64,000 nucleotides of DNA from Moringa oleifera (lineage: Eukaryota; Streptophyta; Magnoliopsida; Brassicales; Moringaceae). The DNA is taken from NCBI GenBank assembly GCA_021397835.1, contig JAJFZO010000799.1, positions 3,100,001-3,164,000 of the forward strand, written 5' to 3'. Position numbers and translations under genes: made by a program. Under the pieces are notes generated by a model that was not told the origin of the DNA, ran no database searches, and saw only the letters and a list, made by a program, of their open reading frames with translations. Positions 11,701 to 22,559 of this stretch are shown piece by piece (positions within the stretch are counted from its first letter, which is position 1; every line of letters begins with the position of its first letter).

Positions 11701-13590
11701 AATCGAAATCTTACTTGACAGCTTCTTAATCAAATATTTTATGGTAAGAACAAAATTAATTGTTTAGTCAATAAACTAATGATGATAATGATCGTGAAAG
11801 GGGTGATAGTAATGATGTTTATGATGAGGGAATGAGAGGCGATTAAATTAATTTTTTTAATTTTTTAAACAATTAATATGTGTAAATAAATATTTTAATT
11901 ATTAATATATGGCAGTCACTATTGTTTTGTTTAACTTTATACCTTGGATATTGTTTTATTTATTTGTTGATTTAATTTTTAAATATTATTTATTCAGTTG
12001 AAGTATGAATAAATCATTGTCTACAATTACTTATAATTTATTTATGAATTAACTAAAAACATATATTTTAATAAAATTATTTATTTATTTTTAAATTTTA
12101 ATTATACAATTAGAATTTTTATTTGAAATTTCATATAATGGTAAACAAAAAATTTGTTAAAATGATTTAAAAAGTCCAATTAATTTTCACAAAAATATCA
12201 TTAAAATTATATATATATATATATAACAATTCCAAGGAAAAATATTTCATTGGAATATTTTTTAAAAAGTTTTAAAATAAATTTTATTTATTTTTTAAAA
12301 ATTACAAAGAACAATAAAATTTCACCAAAAAAAATAATTTTTTAAGGATAAGGGATCCAAAAAAAAATTGGTTTAAAAATAAGTTAATTTGGTGTTTTTG
12401 TTTTAGGGCATGTCACTAGCTAAAGGATTAATGAAAAATTGAACTACACAATAGTAACACAGTGAAGGAAAAAATAAATTTTTTTTAGACGAATACTAGA
12501 GCTCTCATAATTACAAAATTATAAAAGCCCACTAAAATATATATATATATAATAATTTAAAAAACAAATAAACAAACGTGCTAACGAGTTTGTTAGATAT
12601 GTACATGGCTCAACGAAAAGCTTAGTTATGTTGTATAAATAGCTTAGAATATTAAATCAAGAAAAACCTAACAAGTTGATTTTAAATTAATGTATAGTAT
12701 ATTAACTTAGTCAAGACATAACAAATTTTAAGTTGTTGGGCTTTCAAGTCTATCATATAGGTTCGTTAAATTCAAAAAGCTAAAGTGTTTATCTTATATC
12801 ACTAATCAAATCATCATATTTAAACAGTAATAAATCAAATTTTAATTTATGAGTTATACTAAATTAAATTTTATTAAAAATTTTAAAAATTAAATATATT
12901 TAAATTAAAAATTTTATGCTATAAATTTTGACTTGAAATTTTTCATATGTTCGAGTTAAAGTCACAAAAAAATTTTGAAAATTTTTGAGCACTTTTAAAT
13001 TTATATTGTCAAAAATTTTAAAAATTTATAAAAAATAAATGTTGCATAAAAAATTATTAAATTTAAAGTGTGGATTCAAAATAGAGTGAAGAAATTATTT
13101 GAGTTAAAGTTTAATTTAGATTAAATTAATAAATCAATGTTTAATTTATCATTTTTGAACATAAAAATTTAATTAATAATACAAAATAAACATTAAGGTT
13201 TCATATAATCTTTATCTAATCCAAATAATATAAATATTCTTTTTTTTTTAATGATTTTGATGTTGAAAAGTTTAGTTGTTAAGGATCATATGCATTATCT
13301 TTCTTGTTTTAATATAATTATGATTCTTTAGTGAAGCCATAATGCCTATTAGTTTTAATTGGACAAAGTAAATTCAAAAATTAACAAATAAAAATAAATT
13401 TCGATTTCTAGTAATTATGATTCTTTAGTGAGGCTAACAAATTGTGTACCGATAATCATTAATTAGTCTTATTAATTAATAATTTATTAAAAACTGTTTA
13501 TTTTGTCTTAGTTTGACTCACTTTATAATATGATTATCAAAAAGAAAAACAGTTGTCCAATTGATTTCATTCAATAGTAACTTACATAAT
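11701..13590. repeat. AT-rich duplicated flank (partner at 1,661-3,612)
   Basis: Second copy of the AT-rich block described at 1,661-3,612. A few insertions distinguish it, such as TA microsatellites near 12,210 and 12,538. Similarity ends near 13,590. No gene is seen. Confidence 0.85.
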
Positions 13591-13748
13591 CAATAAATGG
13601 ATAATAAAAATGCTTTTTTTAGGAGTCAACGTAACTTATGTGCAAGGTAACTATGACTTGGGCTATTATCTAATTAATTAGTTGAAAATAGCGCTCTGAT
13701 TTTGTCTTATGCACGTTATGTCATAGGACCAAAGTCAAAATAATTTTG

Positions 13749-13754
13749 TATAAA
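13749..13754 (+). promoter_or_regulatory. TATA box of the cysteine-rich peptide gene
   Basis: TATAAA in the context TTTTGTATAAATTGGATG, 125 bp upstream of the start codon at 13,879. This is the only good TATA motif in the short upstream region. Confidence 0.45.
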
Positions 13755-13878
13755 TTGGATGCTTGGCCAAGAGGATTTTCACACTTTCTTCAGCATATCT
13801 ATTCACCTAATTAATTCTCACATCATCACATTACAAGGGAAGCAATCGTTTGCTTCGACTATTCTCAGTTATCTAGCG

Positions 13879-14206
13879 ATGGAGAAGTCATCAACAATCA
13901 AGTTGATCTTTTTAGTTGTGCTATTGATGATTGCAACATGTTAGTTTCTTAATGTTTGCTGTCAATTATGTCTCTCTCTCTTTCATTTTTATACTGATTT
14001 TTTTAGTGAATTTGGTGGCAGATTCATATCATGGAGTTGAAGGAAACGTTAGGCCACGCCCGTGTAAGGATATTGTAGACTGCAGAGGGGATTGTCGAGG
14101 GTGTGATAGTTGTCAGTGCAAGAATCATTTCTGCAAGTGTATTATGAATCCACCTTCGTTGCGTGAAACTTTGATGGGACACCAACAGCAAGAGTCTTCA
14201 AATTAA
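13879..14206 (+). CDS. Secreted cysteine-rich (defensin-like) peptide, two exons
   Basis: Exon 1 is 13,879-13,939 (ATG of MEKSSTIKLIFLVVLLMIAT) and exon 2 is best taken as 14,007-14,206, giving 86 residues. The intron splits a codon in phase 1 (T|GTTAGT...TTTTTTTAG). A second acceptor 15 bp downstream (14,022) is in the same frame. Residues 1 to about 25 form a hydrophobic signal peptide. The mature part has eight cysteines at about 40, 46, 50, 53, 56, 58, 63 and 65 (C-x5-C-x3-C-x2-C-x2-C-x-C-x4-C-x-C) and a polar Gln-rich tail. A signal-peptide exon, a phase-1 intron and a compact Cys-rich exon are typical of plant defensin-like/LCR genes (antimicrobial or signalling, secreted). I do not recognise the exact subfamily. 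The Cys spacing is tighter than in classical defensins, so another CRP class is possible. Confidence 0.72.
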
Positions 14207-15500
14207 GCTTAGCATTAGTTTTTGTTGCCTTGATCAAAATGCTAGACTTCTCCTCTGTAGCTAAATAATTTTCTTTTAATTTTTTTTTTAAAAAATGTAG
14301 CCATCTAAAAGCTAATAAAACATATTATATTATTAAAAAAGATTTCTAGTGTTTAACATCAATTGGTGACCTTTACACTCTAATTTCTTTTTTAAAAAAA
14401 AAATCAATCTCTTCATACAAATAAGTAACTTAATAAACAATTTTTACTATTATAAAATAGGTTTTTAATGACAATTATTTAATAGTAATTGTAACAATTG
14501 TCATTAAATCTATCAGTAAAAATTTTTTTATTGTACCTTTAACAATATTTATTAAATAACTACTATTAATAAATATATAGTGACAATAGTAGACATTAAC
14601 TATTAAAACACATATTTTTAGAAGTTATTTTTTATAATTACCTTTAAAATAAATTTATAATTTTTAAAAAAATTTCAAATTTTAAAATTTATATTAAATT
14701 AATTAACACTGATTAAAATATAGTAAAATGATATTTAGTAAATCATCCTTAAAATTAAACATATATTTAAAAAATAAATTTATAAAAATTAACAATATAA
14801 AGTAAAGTTAAAAAGTAATTATATTTTTTAAAGTTTTTTTTTATTATTAAGATATGATATATAAAAAGTAAGAATATTTTTAATTTATTTTTTATATTTT
14901 TTAAAAATATTAAATTTGATTTCGAAATAATTTTTTCTTTGATAACAGAGTTTTTTCTAATTTTTTAATCTGAAATGTATTCTCACATTTAAAATGAAGT
15001 TGGCTAGAGAGAATAAAAAGATTGAATGTGATTGTATTCTTCTTACATAGACGTTTTTGTCTTTTTGTGTGGAACAAATTAAGGGCTATGCATTCAGGAT
15101 ACTAAAACAAAATCCAAAAAAAAAAAAAAGTTCTTCATTTGTGGTAAGGTATATATATTTTGAGACCCAAATAGTTTGCAAGATTATATTCTTAAAGTGG
15201 ACTTGAATTAATCTTGTTAGGACGAAACGACACAAACAAGTTATTGCAACTATTTGCATTTGAAATAATAATTGAAGAATAACATTTGTTTTCTTACTTT
15301 CTATTTCAATGTGCACTTAAAGTTGCAAGACTTCTGATTTCTTACTTAGCATGGTTTGTAAGCTATTTCATATTACAGCTGATGCAGGGGGTGATAAAAG
15401 GGGATACTTCTTGTTAACCAACCTCCTAGAAGCGTTGGTTTTGGTGTATTAATTGCTCAATCAAATCCTTTTGCTCTTCTTTATCATTTATATTTGGTCA
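14207..15500. other. AT-rich intergenic region, no gene seen
   Basis: Probable 3' UTR to about 14,340, then AT-rich DNA. An inverted repeat (AATGACAATT near 14,467 and AATTGTCATT near 14,495) and repeats of the same motif nearby suggest an old MITE-like insertion, but the ends were not resolved. Confidence 0.4.
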
Positions 15501-15525
15501 ATCATTTCTAAGTCTATTTACCAGC

Positions 15526-16709
15526 TTAACATCTTTCAACCTCAACCATTACCACCTGATCGTTTTTTCTCTTTATTTTTGACAAAATAATTAACGTCAA
15601 TCCTTCCATAGCTATGAATTGCCCTTTTGTCTTTGTTTTCGTCACACGACATCTCAAATTTGTTAGATCTACAAAATAAAGTTGATCTTCATTGTTAAGG
15701 TTCTTGCAGTAGTAAAAATAAAGCCATGAGTCTCTTTCACCTACACTTTTACTATGAAGTTTCTTCCTACTCACTTACGCAGGTGTTTATTGGTAAACTC
15801 ATCTGTCATCCAGCATGCTTTAGTGGATAACATATCATTAGATATATAATAACTATAATTTACAGTTTGATAGTGTGATTAAATTTGTCTGGTTTCAATA
15901 TTTAATTAAACTTGCTAAATTCAAAGACAGCTCAATGGTTGCCTGAGTATTCATTCTGATTATCACTTCTAAAGAATTATCTGATCAATTACAAGGGAAT
16001 TAGGCTACCTGACTTCGTAGTTAACTGTAGATAGCCAATAAAGCTTGTCAACTTCTTGATTGAAATTCATAGGAGTCCTCTAGATCACTTGGCTTTTAAC
16101 TACTCTATGCCACTTTTGAGCAATGCAAACATTCATTGTTTAGGTCAGTCTTTTATACATTGATTCATGATATTCATGAATAGATTCTAAGAAAAAAAGG
16201 GTTACGCCAATTCTAAGCTTAAGGCATGCATATTATTTCTTTTTTCATATAAAAATTAAACGTAGAAAATCACATGAAGTATTGGATTACTTCTGAACTA
16301 TAGTAGTCCCCTTGGGTACCTTCCATTTTTTAAAATTTTGACTAGCTTCGCTACTAAAATCACCCATAAATAAGTCCAAAATTGAAAAGAGGAGGACCTT
16401 CCCATTTTTAATCAGAGAGTAAAAATAATATTCGGCGTGTATTTAGGAATCTTATAGCTTTCGATTCTTTTGCATGATCAAATAGTTTAATGGTTTTGAT
16501 ATCATACTATCCTTGAGTATTTGGGTTGATATCATTGGTTTCCTAGTACTTATCAAAATGATTTGATGGTTGTCTCCTAAGTCAGACTGCTTTTGGTCCC
16601 TTGATTTTAGGTAGTATCGACCCGCTAGCTCTGCTTTCATGTTAGGTTCATAGGTCCACCTAGATAGCTTAATTCTAAGAATGAGACCCTGCTCAAGCTT
16701 AGTGACCAA
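15526..16709 (-). other. Unassigned region with two short open frames
   Basis: Minus-strand frames at 15,526-15,774 (82 codons) and 16,452-16,709 (85 codons) have ordinary-looking composition but no domain I recognise, and stops lie between them. They may be relics of a mobile element or chance frames. From 16,710 to 17,777 I see only intergenic DNA and the upstream region of the next gene. Confidence 0.25.
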
Positions 16710-17777
16710 CTATTTGCTATTGAGTTCCTATTTGTGACCTAAGACTATTAATAGATATATTAAATGCCTTTTTTTCATTAAAAAGGCTATTAAATAAGTC
16801 GATTAATAATATAAAAGATGTGTCTTTATGTTAAAATAATCATAAATTTAAAAGATGAATTAATCATAAAAATTGTGTTACATTCCTTCTAATAAGCTGT
16901 ATGCATATAAAATAATACCCAATACAAGTGCATGAATACTTAAATGTAAAGCAGTTTCCGTATATAATCACAAATGTCTTTGTATGATAGTCTTTGTAGA
17001 AGTGTTGGCCACCTAACATAACAACATTTAACTTTCTGTTCACAGCTTAATTTAGGTTTTTTTAAAATTTTTTTTTATAGATACACCAACAACAATTGGA
17101 TCTGGGTTCTCTTTCTTTTGCCCTTTTCAATCTAAGTATGTACATAATATGTGGATTTATATACACAAAGCTACTAAACACATGGAAAAGATTTGACAGT
17201 ACTCCACATATATTCCTTTATTTGGCTCTGTAGAACTAAAAATTAAGTTAGGTGATTGAAATAAAATCAATTAAGTTGGATTGCTTCTTACCATCTCTAA
17301 TCATTGGTTTGGCGTTGTCCTTATGTCAACATGGTCTACTGCATACCCCTCCATGCCTCTCCATGTGCTCACCCAATTAAACAACAAAAACCCACCTTCA
17401 CAAGATTGGAACAGCCATCTTACTATCACCTGTCCGTGTATTGATTTCTCCTGGGACCATACACTACCAACTCATTCTAGCCCTTTCTGCTGTCATCGAA
17501 CACAATCCTCCTTGGTGCATCAAGAATTCCATGCACCCTTCTCTGTCTGCTCGTGCCTAGAGCGTGGAGGGATATTGTTGCATATCCAGATAGATACGAC
17601 AATCGACCCTCTGTGACTCTCAGTCCCAACTACTGCCAGGCATTCTTAAATTCATCAACCTTAGCTCCCTGTCATTTCTCTTTGGACAGCCACCCTTTTG
17701 TGTTATAAGCCTGCCAACCCGTTTCCAGTTACCATCACTCTCTAGGTCTCTCTGTGTTGTCGACCTGTCTATCTGTA

Positions 17778-18269
17778 ATGGGGAATGCAGGATCTTGCGC
17801 TTCATCAATAATCTCAAGAGGAGTAGTAAAAGTCTTACCCTGCAATGGCAATCTGCGAGTGTACACAAATCCAGCGAAAGCTGGGGAGCTGATGCCAGAA
17901 AACCGAGGATACTTTGTTTCCGACTCAAGCAGCCTGAAAGTAGGCCACAGGATCTATGGCCTATCAGCAGAGGAAGAGCTGGAGAGATGCCAGTTCTACT
18001 TTCTGCTGCCGATGGAACTCCTCTCTTCTGTCCTAACAGACGAGGAACTGAGCTCTCTCTCTTATAAAGCAACCAAGGCACTGAAACAAGCAACCCACAA
18101 CAATTTCGGTAAAATCTTTCCAGTTCTAAGCGAGTTCTGCCTGTTCCCATCAGAGCCCAAGGGACCGGATAATCCCACGACTTACCCGGCGCTGGAGACG
18201 GTTGAGAGATACTGGAAGCAAAGATCCTGGAAGCCTGCACTGGAGACGATTGTTGAAACTCCATGTTGA
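17778..18269 (+). CDS. PADRE (DUF4228) domain protein
   Basis: Intronless frame of 163 residues. The start chosen is MGNAGSCAS, not the ATG 24 bp upstream, because MGN..S/C is the conserved N-terminus of this family and a plausible N-myristoylation site with a nearby Cys for palmitoylation. The domain follows: GVVKVLPCNGNLRVY, a KAGELM..NRGYFVSDS segment, a hydrophobic-plus-LSAEEEL core, YFLLP, then L(T/S)DEELS.L. This order (V.H.DG..R.Y...V.AGEVM, then GQ.YFLLP) is typical of PADRE proteins, plant-specific and often induced by pathogens or stress. The C-terminal tail carries a WKPALETI segment as in longer members. The gene stands alone between unrelated DNA and the MADS duplication and is transcribed towards the MADS unit. 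Confidence 0.88.
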   Translation: MGNAGSCASSIISRGVVKVLPCNGNLRVYTNPAKAGELMPENRGYFVSDSSSLKVGHRIYGLSAEEELERCQFYFLLPMELLSSVLTDEELSSLSYKATKALKQATHNNFGKIFPVLSEFCLFPSEPKGPDNPTTYPALETVERYWKQRSWKPALETIVETPC

Positions 18270-18712
18270 CATTAATTGTAGACACAGTTTTAGTTTCTTT
18301 TTGTTGTTATCATTATTGTTTTGAGATTATAAGACCCGAAGCACAACCTGGAGATTGTGTTTCATCTTGTTGAACACGCTCTTCAACTGCAATATATAAT
18401 ATATTCTTTAGCTCGTCAAACTTTATAAAGAAATGGACAGTTTGAACAAATGAAATATGTAAACTGAGGAATAAGGATCTCCATCAACTATCAGCAGATA
18501 GACAGTCTGTTTGTGGGAAAACCAACATTTTCCAGCAAGATGACACCACATATGTCAAGTCTGGTGCCTCCCCTTTTCCTTCTCATGTTAAAACCTTCTC
18601 ATGTTAAAAAAAAAAAAAAATAGATACTATTATTCAGATGTCTTTCACCTGGGCCAAATCAAAGGATTGATTCAGAGAATGAGTTGTTACTGCAGAGCCT
18701 AAAACAGAGAAC
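18270..18712. other. 3' flank of the PADRE gene
   Basis: T-rich DNA after the stop codon, probably 3' UTR to about 18,430, with a poly-A run at 18,607-18,620. No other gene is seen. Confidence 0.5.
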
Positions 18713-19010
18713 TAAATGCAGCCTGAGATAAGAAGATATGGCGGAGATATGCAAAATGTGTTCATTTTTACACAACAAATAGAATGTCGAAAATTCATGT
18801 TTGCTTTTGCATAAAGGTAATTATAAATTACCAGGAGTATCTTCAAAGAATTCATGCATTGACTGAAAGAGCAGAATTCCTAAAAATATCTTCAAAGAAT
18901 TTTATGCATGGAAAAAGTTTGAGCAGGATCATGGCCTACAACAAAGAACCAATACTTAGAAAGGCACACAATGAGTTCAACAAAGATGCACATCTCATCT
19001 ATTAATGGAA
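18713..19010. repeat. Duplication-unit edge sequence (copies at about 21,395 and 28,190)
   Basis: The stretch beginning near GCAAAATGTGTTCATTTTTA and including CATGGCCTACAACAAAGAACC recurs at 21,395-21,640 with about 80-85% similarity by eye, and its first about 70 bp recur at 28,190-28,255. It marks the 3' side of each MADS duplication unit. Its 73-codon plus-strand frame is not conserved in the copy. Confidence 0.75.
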
Positions 19011-19402
19011 AACTAGTTTAGTTTCATGCAAACACATTCATAAATAAGCATGTCTGAGATGGAAAAAGAATAACATTAATTATTCATTAAAATATCACTT
19101 ACCTGCTAGTTTGAGCATACTCAGCGACAATTCTACCACCAATAATCTCCACAACAGCTAGCACACCCCATCTTTGAAATGCTGGAACCCCTAGCATCTC
19201 ATATTATCAATTTCCTGCAGACAATCTTTCAAATCATCTCACTGCATTATGGCAAAATACTACAAACACAGATTTTAATTTTATCTCAGTTAACAAGCAA
19301 ACTTAAGGCTCTTTCATTTATTCTTTTAAGCCCCTCAGAAATGCATAGACACCATCATTCTCAAGATGAGATGTATCTCCAGCTAGATATTCATGAACAA
19401 TA

Positions 19403-19690
19403 CTAGTAATTGCTAGAGGATTTTGACTTACCAGCTTCTTCTTCTGTTCTCCCTTCGCAAGCTCTGAAGCCCTTCAATGGTATAAAGCCTGCTTTTGATT
19501 GCTCATCAAGCTTAATGACTCTAGCCAACCAACGATCCCCTAGCTCCAAGTTGCAATGTATTTTGCATAGTTTCATCAGTGTTCCCCAAATATCAACAGC
19601 TGCCTCTACTGGCATCTTCTCTAATAACTCTAAATCTCCATCCAGAGAGAACCTGTACTTCCCAGCTTGTGAACTACATTGACCTTATTC
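19403..19690 (-). pseudogene. PPR protein C-terminal fragment (copy B)
   Basis: The minus strand reads LEKMPVEAAVDIWGTLMKLC, then NLELGDRWLARVIKLDEQSKAGFIP, the tail of a MEF8-like (At2g25580/At4g32450 type) PPR protein. A frameshift near 19,645 separates the first part. No start codon or other PPR repeats are present, and the frame ends in unrelated sequence. It is the partner of the fragment at the left edge and has a single LDEQSKAGF unit where that one has three. Confidence 0.65.
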
Positions 19691-19981
19691 TCCAGGGATG
19701 GAATCATAGCATCATCATTGCAAGAAATTTTTAAATGGGCTGTACAATTGTCAAGCTTCAAAATGTTCAAATTTATTAATTCAAATATCTTCAAAAGAAG
19801 ATTCTAATTACAATTATCAGAATTTTGATCTATTTATCTTTGTCATCACTACATAAAAAGAAGAAAGAAACCATCAAACTTCTGTATCAAATAGTTATTA
19901 TATACACTAATGCTTTAACTGCAGCAGACTGATCTTCATTTGAGCTGGGGAGCAACAGGAATAGTTCGAATGATGCAGTTC
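19691..19981. other. 3' flank of intact MADS gene
   Basis: Shared with 263-540. Probably contains the MADS 3' UTR; no separate gene is seen. Confidence 0.6.
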
Positions 19982-20863
19982 TCAAGGGGCTGAAAATATA
20001 GGCCACTCGTCATTGAAAAGCAGTTCTATTAGCTCATCACCTTCTTCAGCGCATGTAAGGGAAACATTGTTATCTCCACCCTGGAGAGGCCAACCAACAG
20101 TAGCTTCCCCAGCTTTAGAGAGCAGTAGGTAGTTATCTTCACCATAGCAAGACCAATTAACAGTAGCTGCTTGAGTGAATTCAGGGAATTGAAGATTGTT
20201 GTATTCATCTTGGCGAGCAGAATCAATAGCAGCTGCTTCGGCAGTGCTAGGGAGTGGAAGTTTGGTACCTTCATCCTGGAGGACCCCATGCATGTAGCTA
20301 AATGCATGAATGTCATGAGAAAAGAATGGGTCGTCATTGTTGGCTGAAGCCGCAGAGGTAGAGGCAGAAGCTAAGAGCAGTGGAGCCTGAAAGCCATTCA
20401 ATCTGCGCATTACATTTTTCTTCAACTCGTGCAACCTACCAATAATGAAATCCAACTCATCTGCCGATTGATACTTATCAAAGTCTTCGAGTTCCCACCA
20501 AAATCCACCATTCCCTTTCCTCTTGCTCGTACTGAACGCCTTGCTATCCCCAGAATCACGCCCCACCAGTTTGACTGTTTCAAAAAGTGAGATAGCAGAA
20601 GCCCTGGCGGCGTCGTCCACCGATTTGGGAGCAGTGTTATGAAGAAAAGCATCAATGACGGCATCAACGGAGGAGTGGCCGAAAGAGTACATGATGTTGT
20701 TTTTGGAGGAAAGGGAGGAAACTAAGAGAGCAACCTGCGCATTGCAGAGCAGAGACAACTCGGCAGCCTTGTTGAAAAGACCGCGTCGTCTCTTACTGAA
20801 GGTGACAGATCTTTGCTCCTTCGTTTGGCGCTTTTCCATCGGGATCTTTCTACTTTTCCCCAT
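19982..20863 (-). CDS. Type I (M-alpha) MADS-box transcription factor, intact copy B
   Basis: Single-exon frame of 293 residues starting MGKSRKIPMEKRQTKEQRSV. Residues about 5-62 are the MADS DNA-binding and dimerisation domain (SVTFSKRRRGLFNKAAELSLLCNAQVALLVSS). There is no K-domain, and the intronless form fits type I M-alpha genes of the AGL62/AGL61/AGL28 group, nuclear regulators acting mainly in female gametophyte and endosperm development. A short helix-rich linker follows (LHELKKNVMRRLNGF). Residues about 205-285 contain three diverged 22-residue repeats rich in acidic residues and Asn (for example GEDNYLLLSKAGEATV and QGGDNNVSLTCAEEGDE). A TATA motif lies about 70 bp upstream. It is the only complete copy of at least five in the window. 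The subgroup is inferred from motif memory. Confidence 0.92.
   Translation of the reverse strand: MGKSRKIPMEKRQTKEQRSVTFSKRRRGLFNKAAELSLLCNAQVALLVSSLSSKNNIMYSFGHSSVDAVIDAFLHNTAPKSVDDAARASAISLFETVKLVGRDSGDSKAFSTSKRKGNGGFWWELEDFDKYQSADELDFIIGRLHELKKNVMRRLNGFQAPLLLASASTSAASANNDDPFFSHDIHAFSYMHGVLQDEGTKLPLPSTAEAAAIDSARQDEYNNLQFPEFTQAATVNWSCYGEDNYLLLSKAGEATVGWPLQGGDNNVSLTCAEEGDELIELLFNDEWPIFSAP
20053..20255 (-). repeat. Three diverged 66-bp intragenic repeats in the intact MADS gene
   Basis: Units of about 66 bp share a TTATCTTCACC...(G/A)CCAA(T/C)(C/A)AACAGTAGCT..., then AG.GAGTGG.AG plan on the plus strand, corresponding to 22-codon units in the protein. A partial fourth unit precedes them. They are the seed of the much larger array in copy D. 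Confidence 0.7.
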
Positions 20864-20931
20864 GGAAGAAGAGCTGGAGACAGTGAAATGCAGACAGAGA
20901 TACTTGAGGTGGAAGAGAAAATAAAATCCCT

Positions 20932-20940
20932 AATTTATAG
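20932..20940 (-). promoter_or_regulatory. TATA box of the intact MADS gene
   Basis: CTATAAATT on the minus strand about 70 bp before the ATG, kept in copies A and B. Similarity among copies extends to about 21,060, suggesting a shared core promoter. Confidence 0.55.
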
Positions 20941-21060
20941 GAGTTCGTTGCCTGGGTAAGTCTGTGGGAATGATAACTTGAGCAACAAGTTTGAAGATCA
21001 CTCTCCTTAGGCACCTGGGATTTCACCCTTTGCCACTACGGGCTTTATGTCTCACAAGTT

Positions 21061-21965
21061 ACATTAATTTGCAATAAAATCCAGACACCTCCCACCCCCA
21101 AACAGACACACACACACACACATATAGGACTACTTTTTAAAATTATTATTTTAAAATAATATACTTTAATTTAAAATATGATTCAAAAAATGTACATTAT
21201 CAATATCATTTAATGATAATTAATTGTATTATTCTATTCATAAAAATGAATCTCCTACTTTTTTTTTTATTATCATTCCTCATAATTTTATCAAATTAGC
21301 TATTATGCATTTTGAAACATAAAAGTATTATATTTTTAATCATAATTTTAAATTAAAATTTATAAATAAAAAATTATATCATCGCACACATGCAAACTGT
21401 ATTCATTTTTACATAACAAATGGAATGCCGAAAATTCATGTTTGTTTTTGCAAATAGGTAACTTTTAATTACCAAGAGTATCTTTAAAGAATTTTTGCGT
21501 TGACCAGAAGAGCATAATTCCTAAGAATATCTTCAAAGATTTTATGCACAAAAAATTTTAAGCCAGATCATGGCCTATAACAAAGAATCAAAACTTAAGA
21601 AGGCATAGAATGAGGCCAACAAAGATGTACATCTCATATATTTAGATTAGATTTATCAATTTTACTTTTCATGAGCCTTTCTAACTCGTATGTTTAACAA
21701 ATAAAATTAGACCATTAGTTTTGAAAAAATTAAAAATAAATGGGTTGTACAGTTGTCCAACTTCAAAATGTTCAAATTAGTTAATTCTCTTCATAAGAAG
21801 ATTCAAATTACAATTATCAGAATTTTGATGCATTTATCTTGGTCATCTATATATATATATATATATATATATAAAGTAAGAAAGAGACCATCAAAATTCT
21901 ACATAAAATATTTATTACATGTAATAATGCATTAATTATAGCATATTGCTCTTCATTTAAATTGG
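21061..21965. repeat. AT-rich flank and truncated duplication-unit edge
   Basis: Starts with a CA microsatellite (21,107-21,121). 21,130-21,390 is AT-rich flank shared with 25,600-25,870 and 28,825-28,990. 21,395-21,640 is the edge sequence of 18,713-19,010. 21,735-21,965 matches the MADS 3' flank (19,735-19,950) with a TA microsatellite at 21,847-21,873. The PPR fragment is missing from this unit. No gene is seen. Confidence 0.7.
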
Positions 21966-21973
21966 GAAGGGAG

Positions 21974-22535
21974 TACACCTGCCCATGGTTTTGGTTCGAT
22001 TCGATTTCGATTCCAAACTGTCGGTTTAGAGTTCATGGTTAGGATGAACAGAAATCTGAACCATTAAATTACAGTTTTGATTAAGGTTGGTTCAAAAGCG
22101 ATTCAGGTTTTCGTTCAAATTTCGGTTCATATGCGGTTCAAGTTCAATTCAATTCGGTTTCGGTTTTGGTTCATATTTTAATTATAAATATAATTTTTTA
22201 TTTTAGTTATAAATTTTTAATAAAATTAAAAATAAAAATAACCATACTTCTATTGAAATATATACTTTAAAACTAAAATTATTTTTAAAATTTTTAATAA
22301 TTTTTTAATTTAAATTTTTAATATTTTAAAAAATAATTTAATTAAAAATCGAACTAAAACCGTCGATTTTGAATCATTTTCAGTTCAAAATTTACATGAA
22401 CCATAACCGAACCATTTTCAAAATGGTTTCGGTTACGGTTCAAAACCAAAATCGTTTATACCGATTCTGATTCGGTTTAAAATTTAAAGGTTACAGTTCA
22501 ATTTATCGGTTTAAACTGAATCGTGATCAAGTCTA
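21974..22535. mobile_element. hAT-like MITE
   Basis: A 562-bp insertion that interrupts the duplicated flank between the MADS 3' UTR and copy D. Its ends are imperfect inverted repeats (TACACCTGCCCATGG... and the complement of ...CGTGATCAAGTCTA), followed inward by the GGTTCGGTTTCGGTT / AACCGAACC palindromic sequence typical of common plant MITEs that begin TAGGGGTG.NCA. The flanking 8 bp GAAGGGAG and AAAAGGAG agree at six positions, consistent with an old hAT target duplication. No coding capacity. Confidence 0.5.
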
Positions 22536-22559
22536 AAAAGGAGCTGTAAAAGTACTTTG

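Noticed and set aside
17281..17616. 111-codon plus-strand frame upstream of the PADRE gene
   Set aside because: No domain, low-complexity His/Ser/Cys mix, and PADRE genes usually begin at MGN without an upstream coding exon.
17620..18285. 221-codon frame on the minus strand across the PADRE gene
   Set aside because: It lies opposite to a gene with clear family motifs and has no recognisable domain, so it is a shadow frame.
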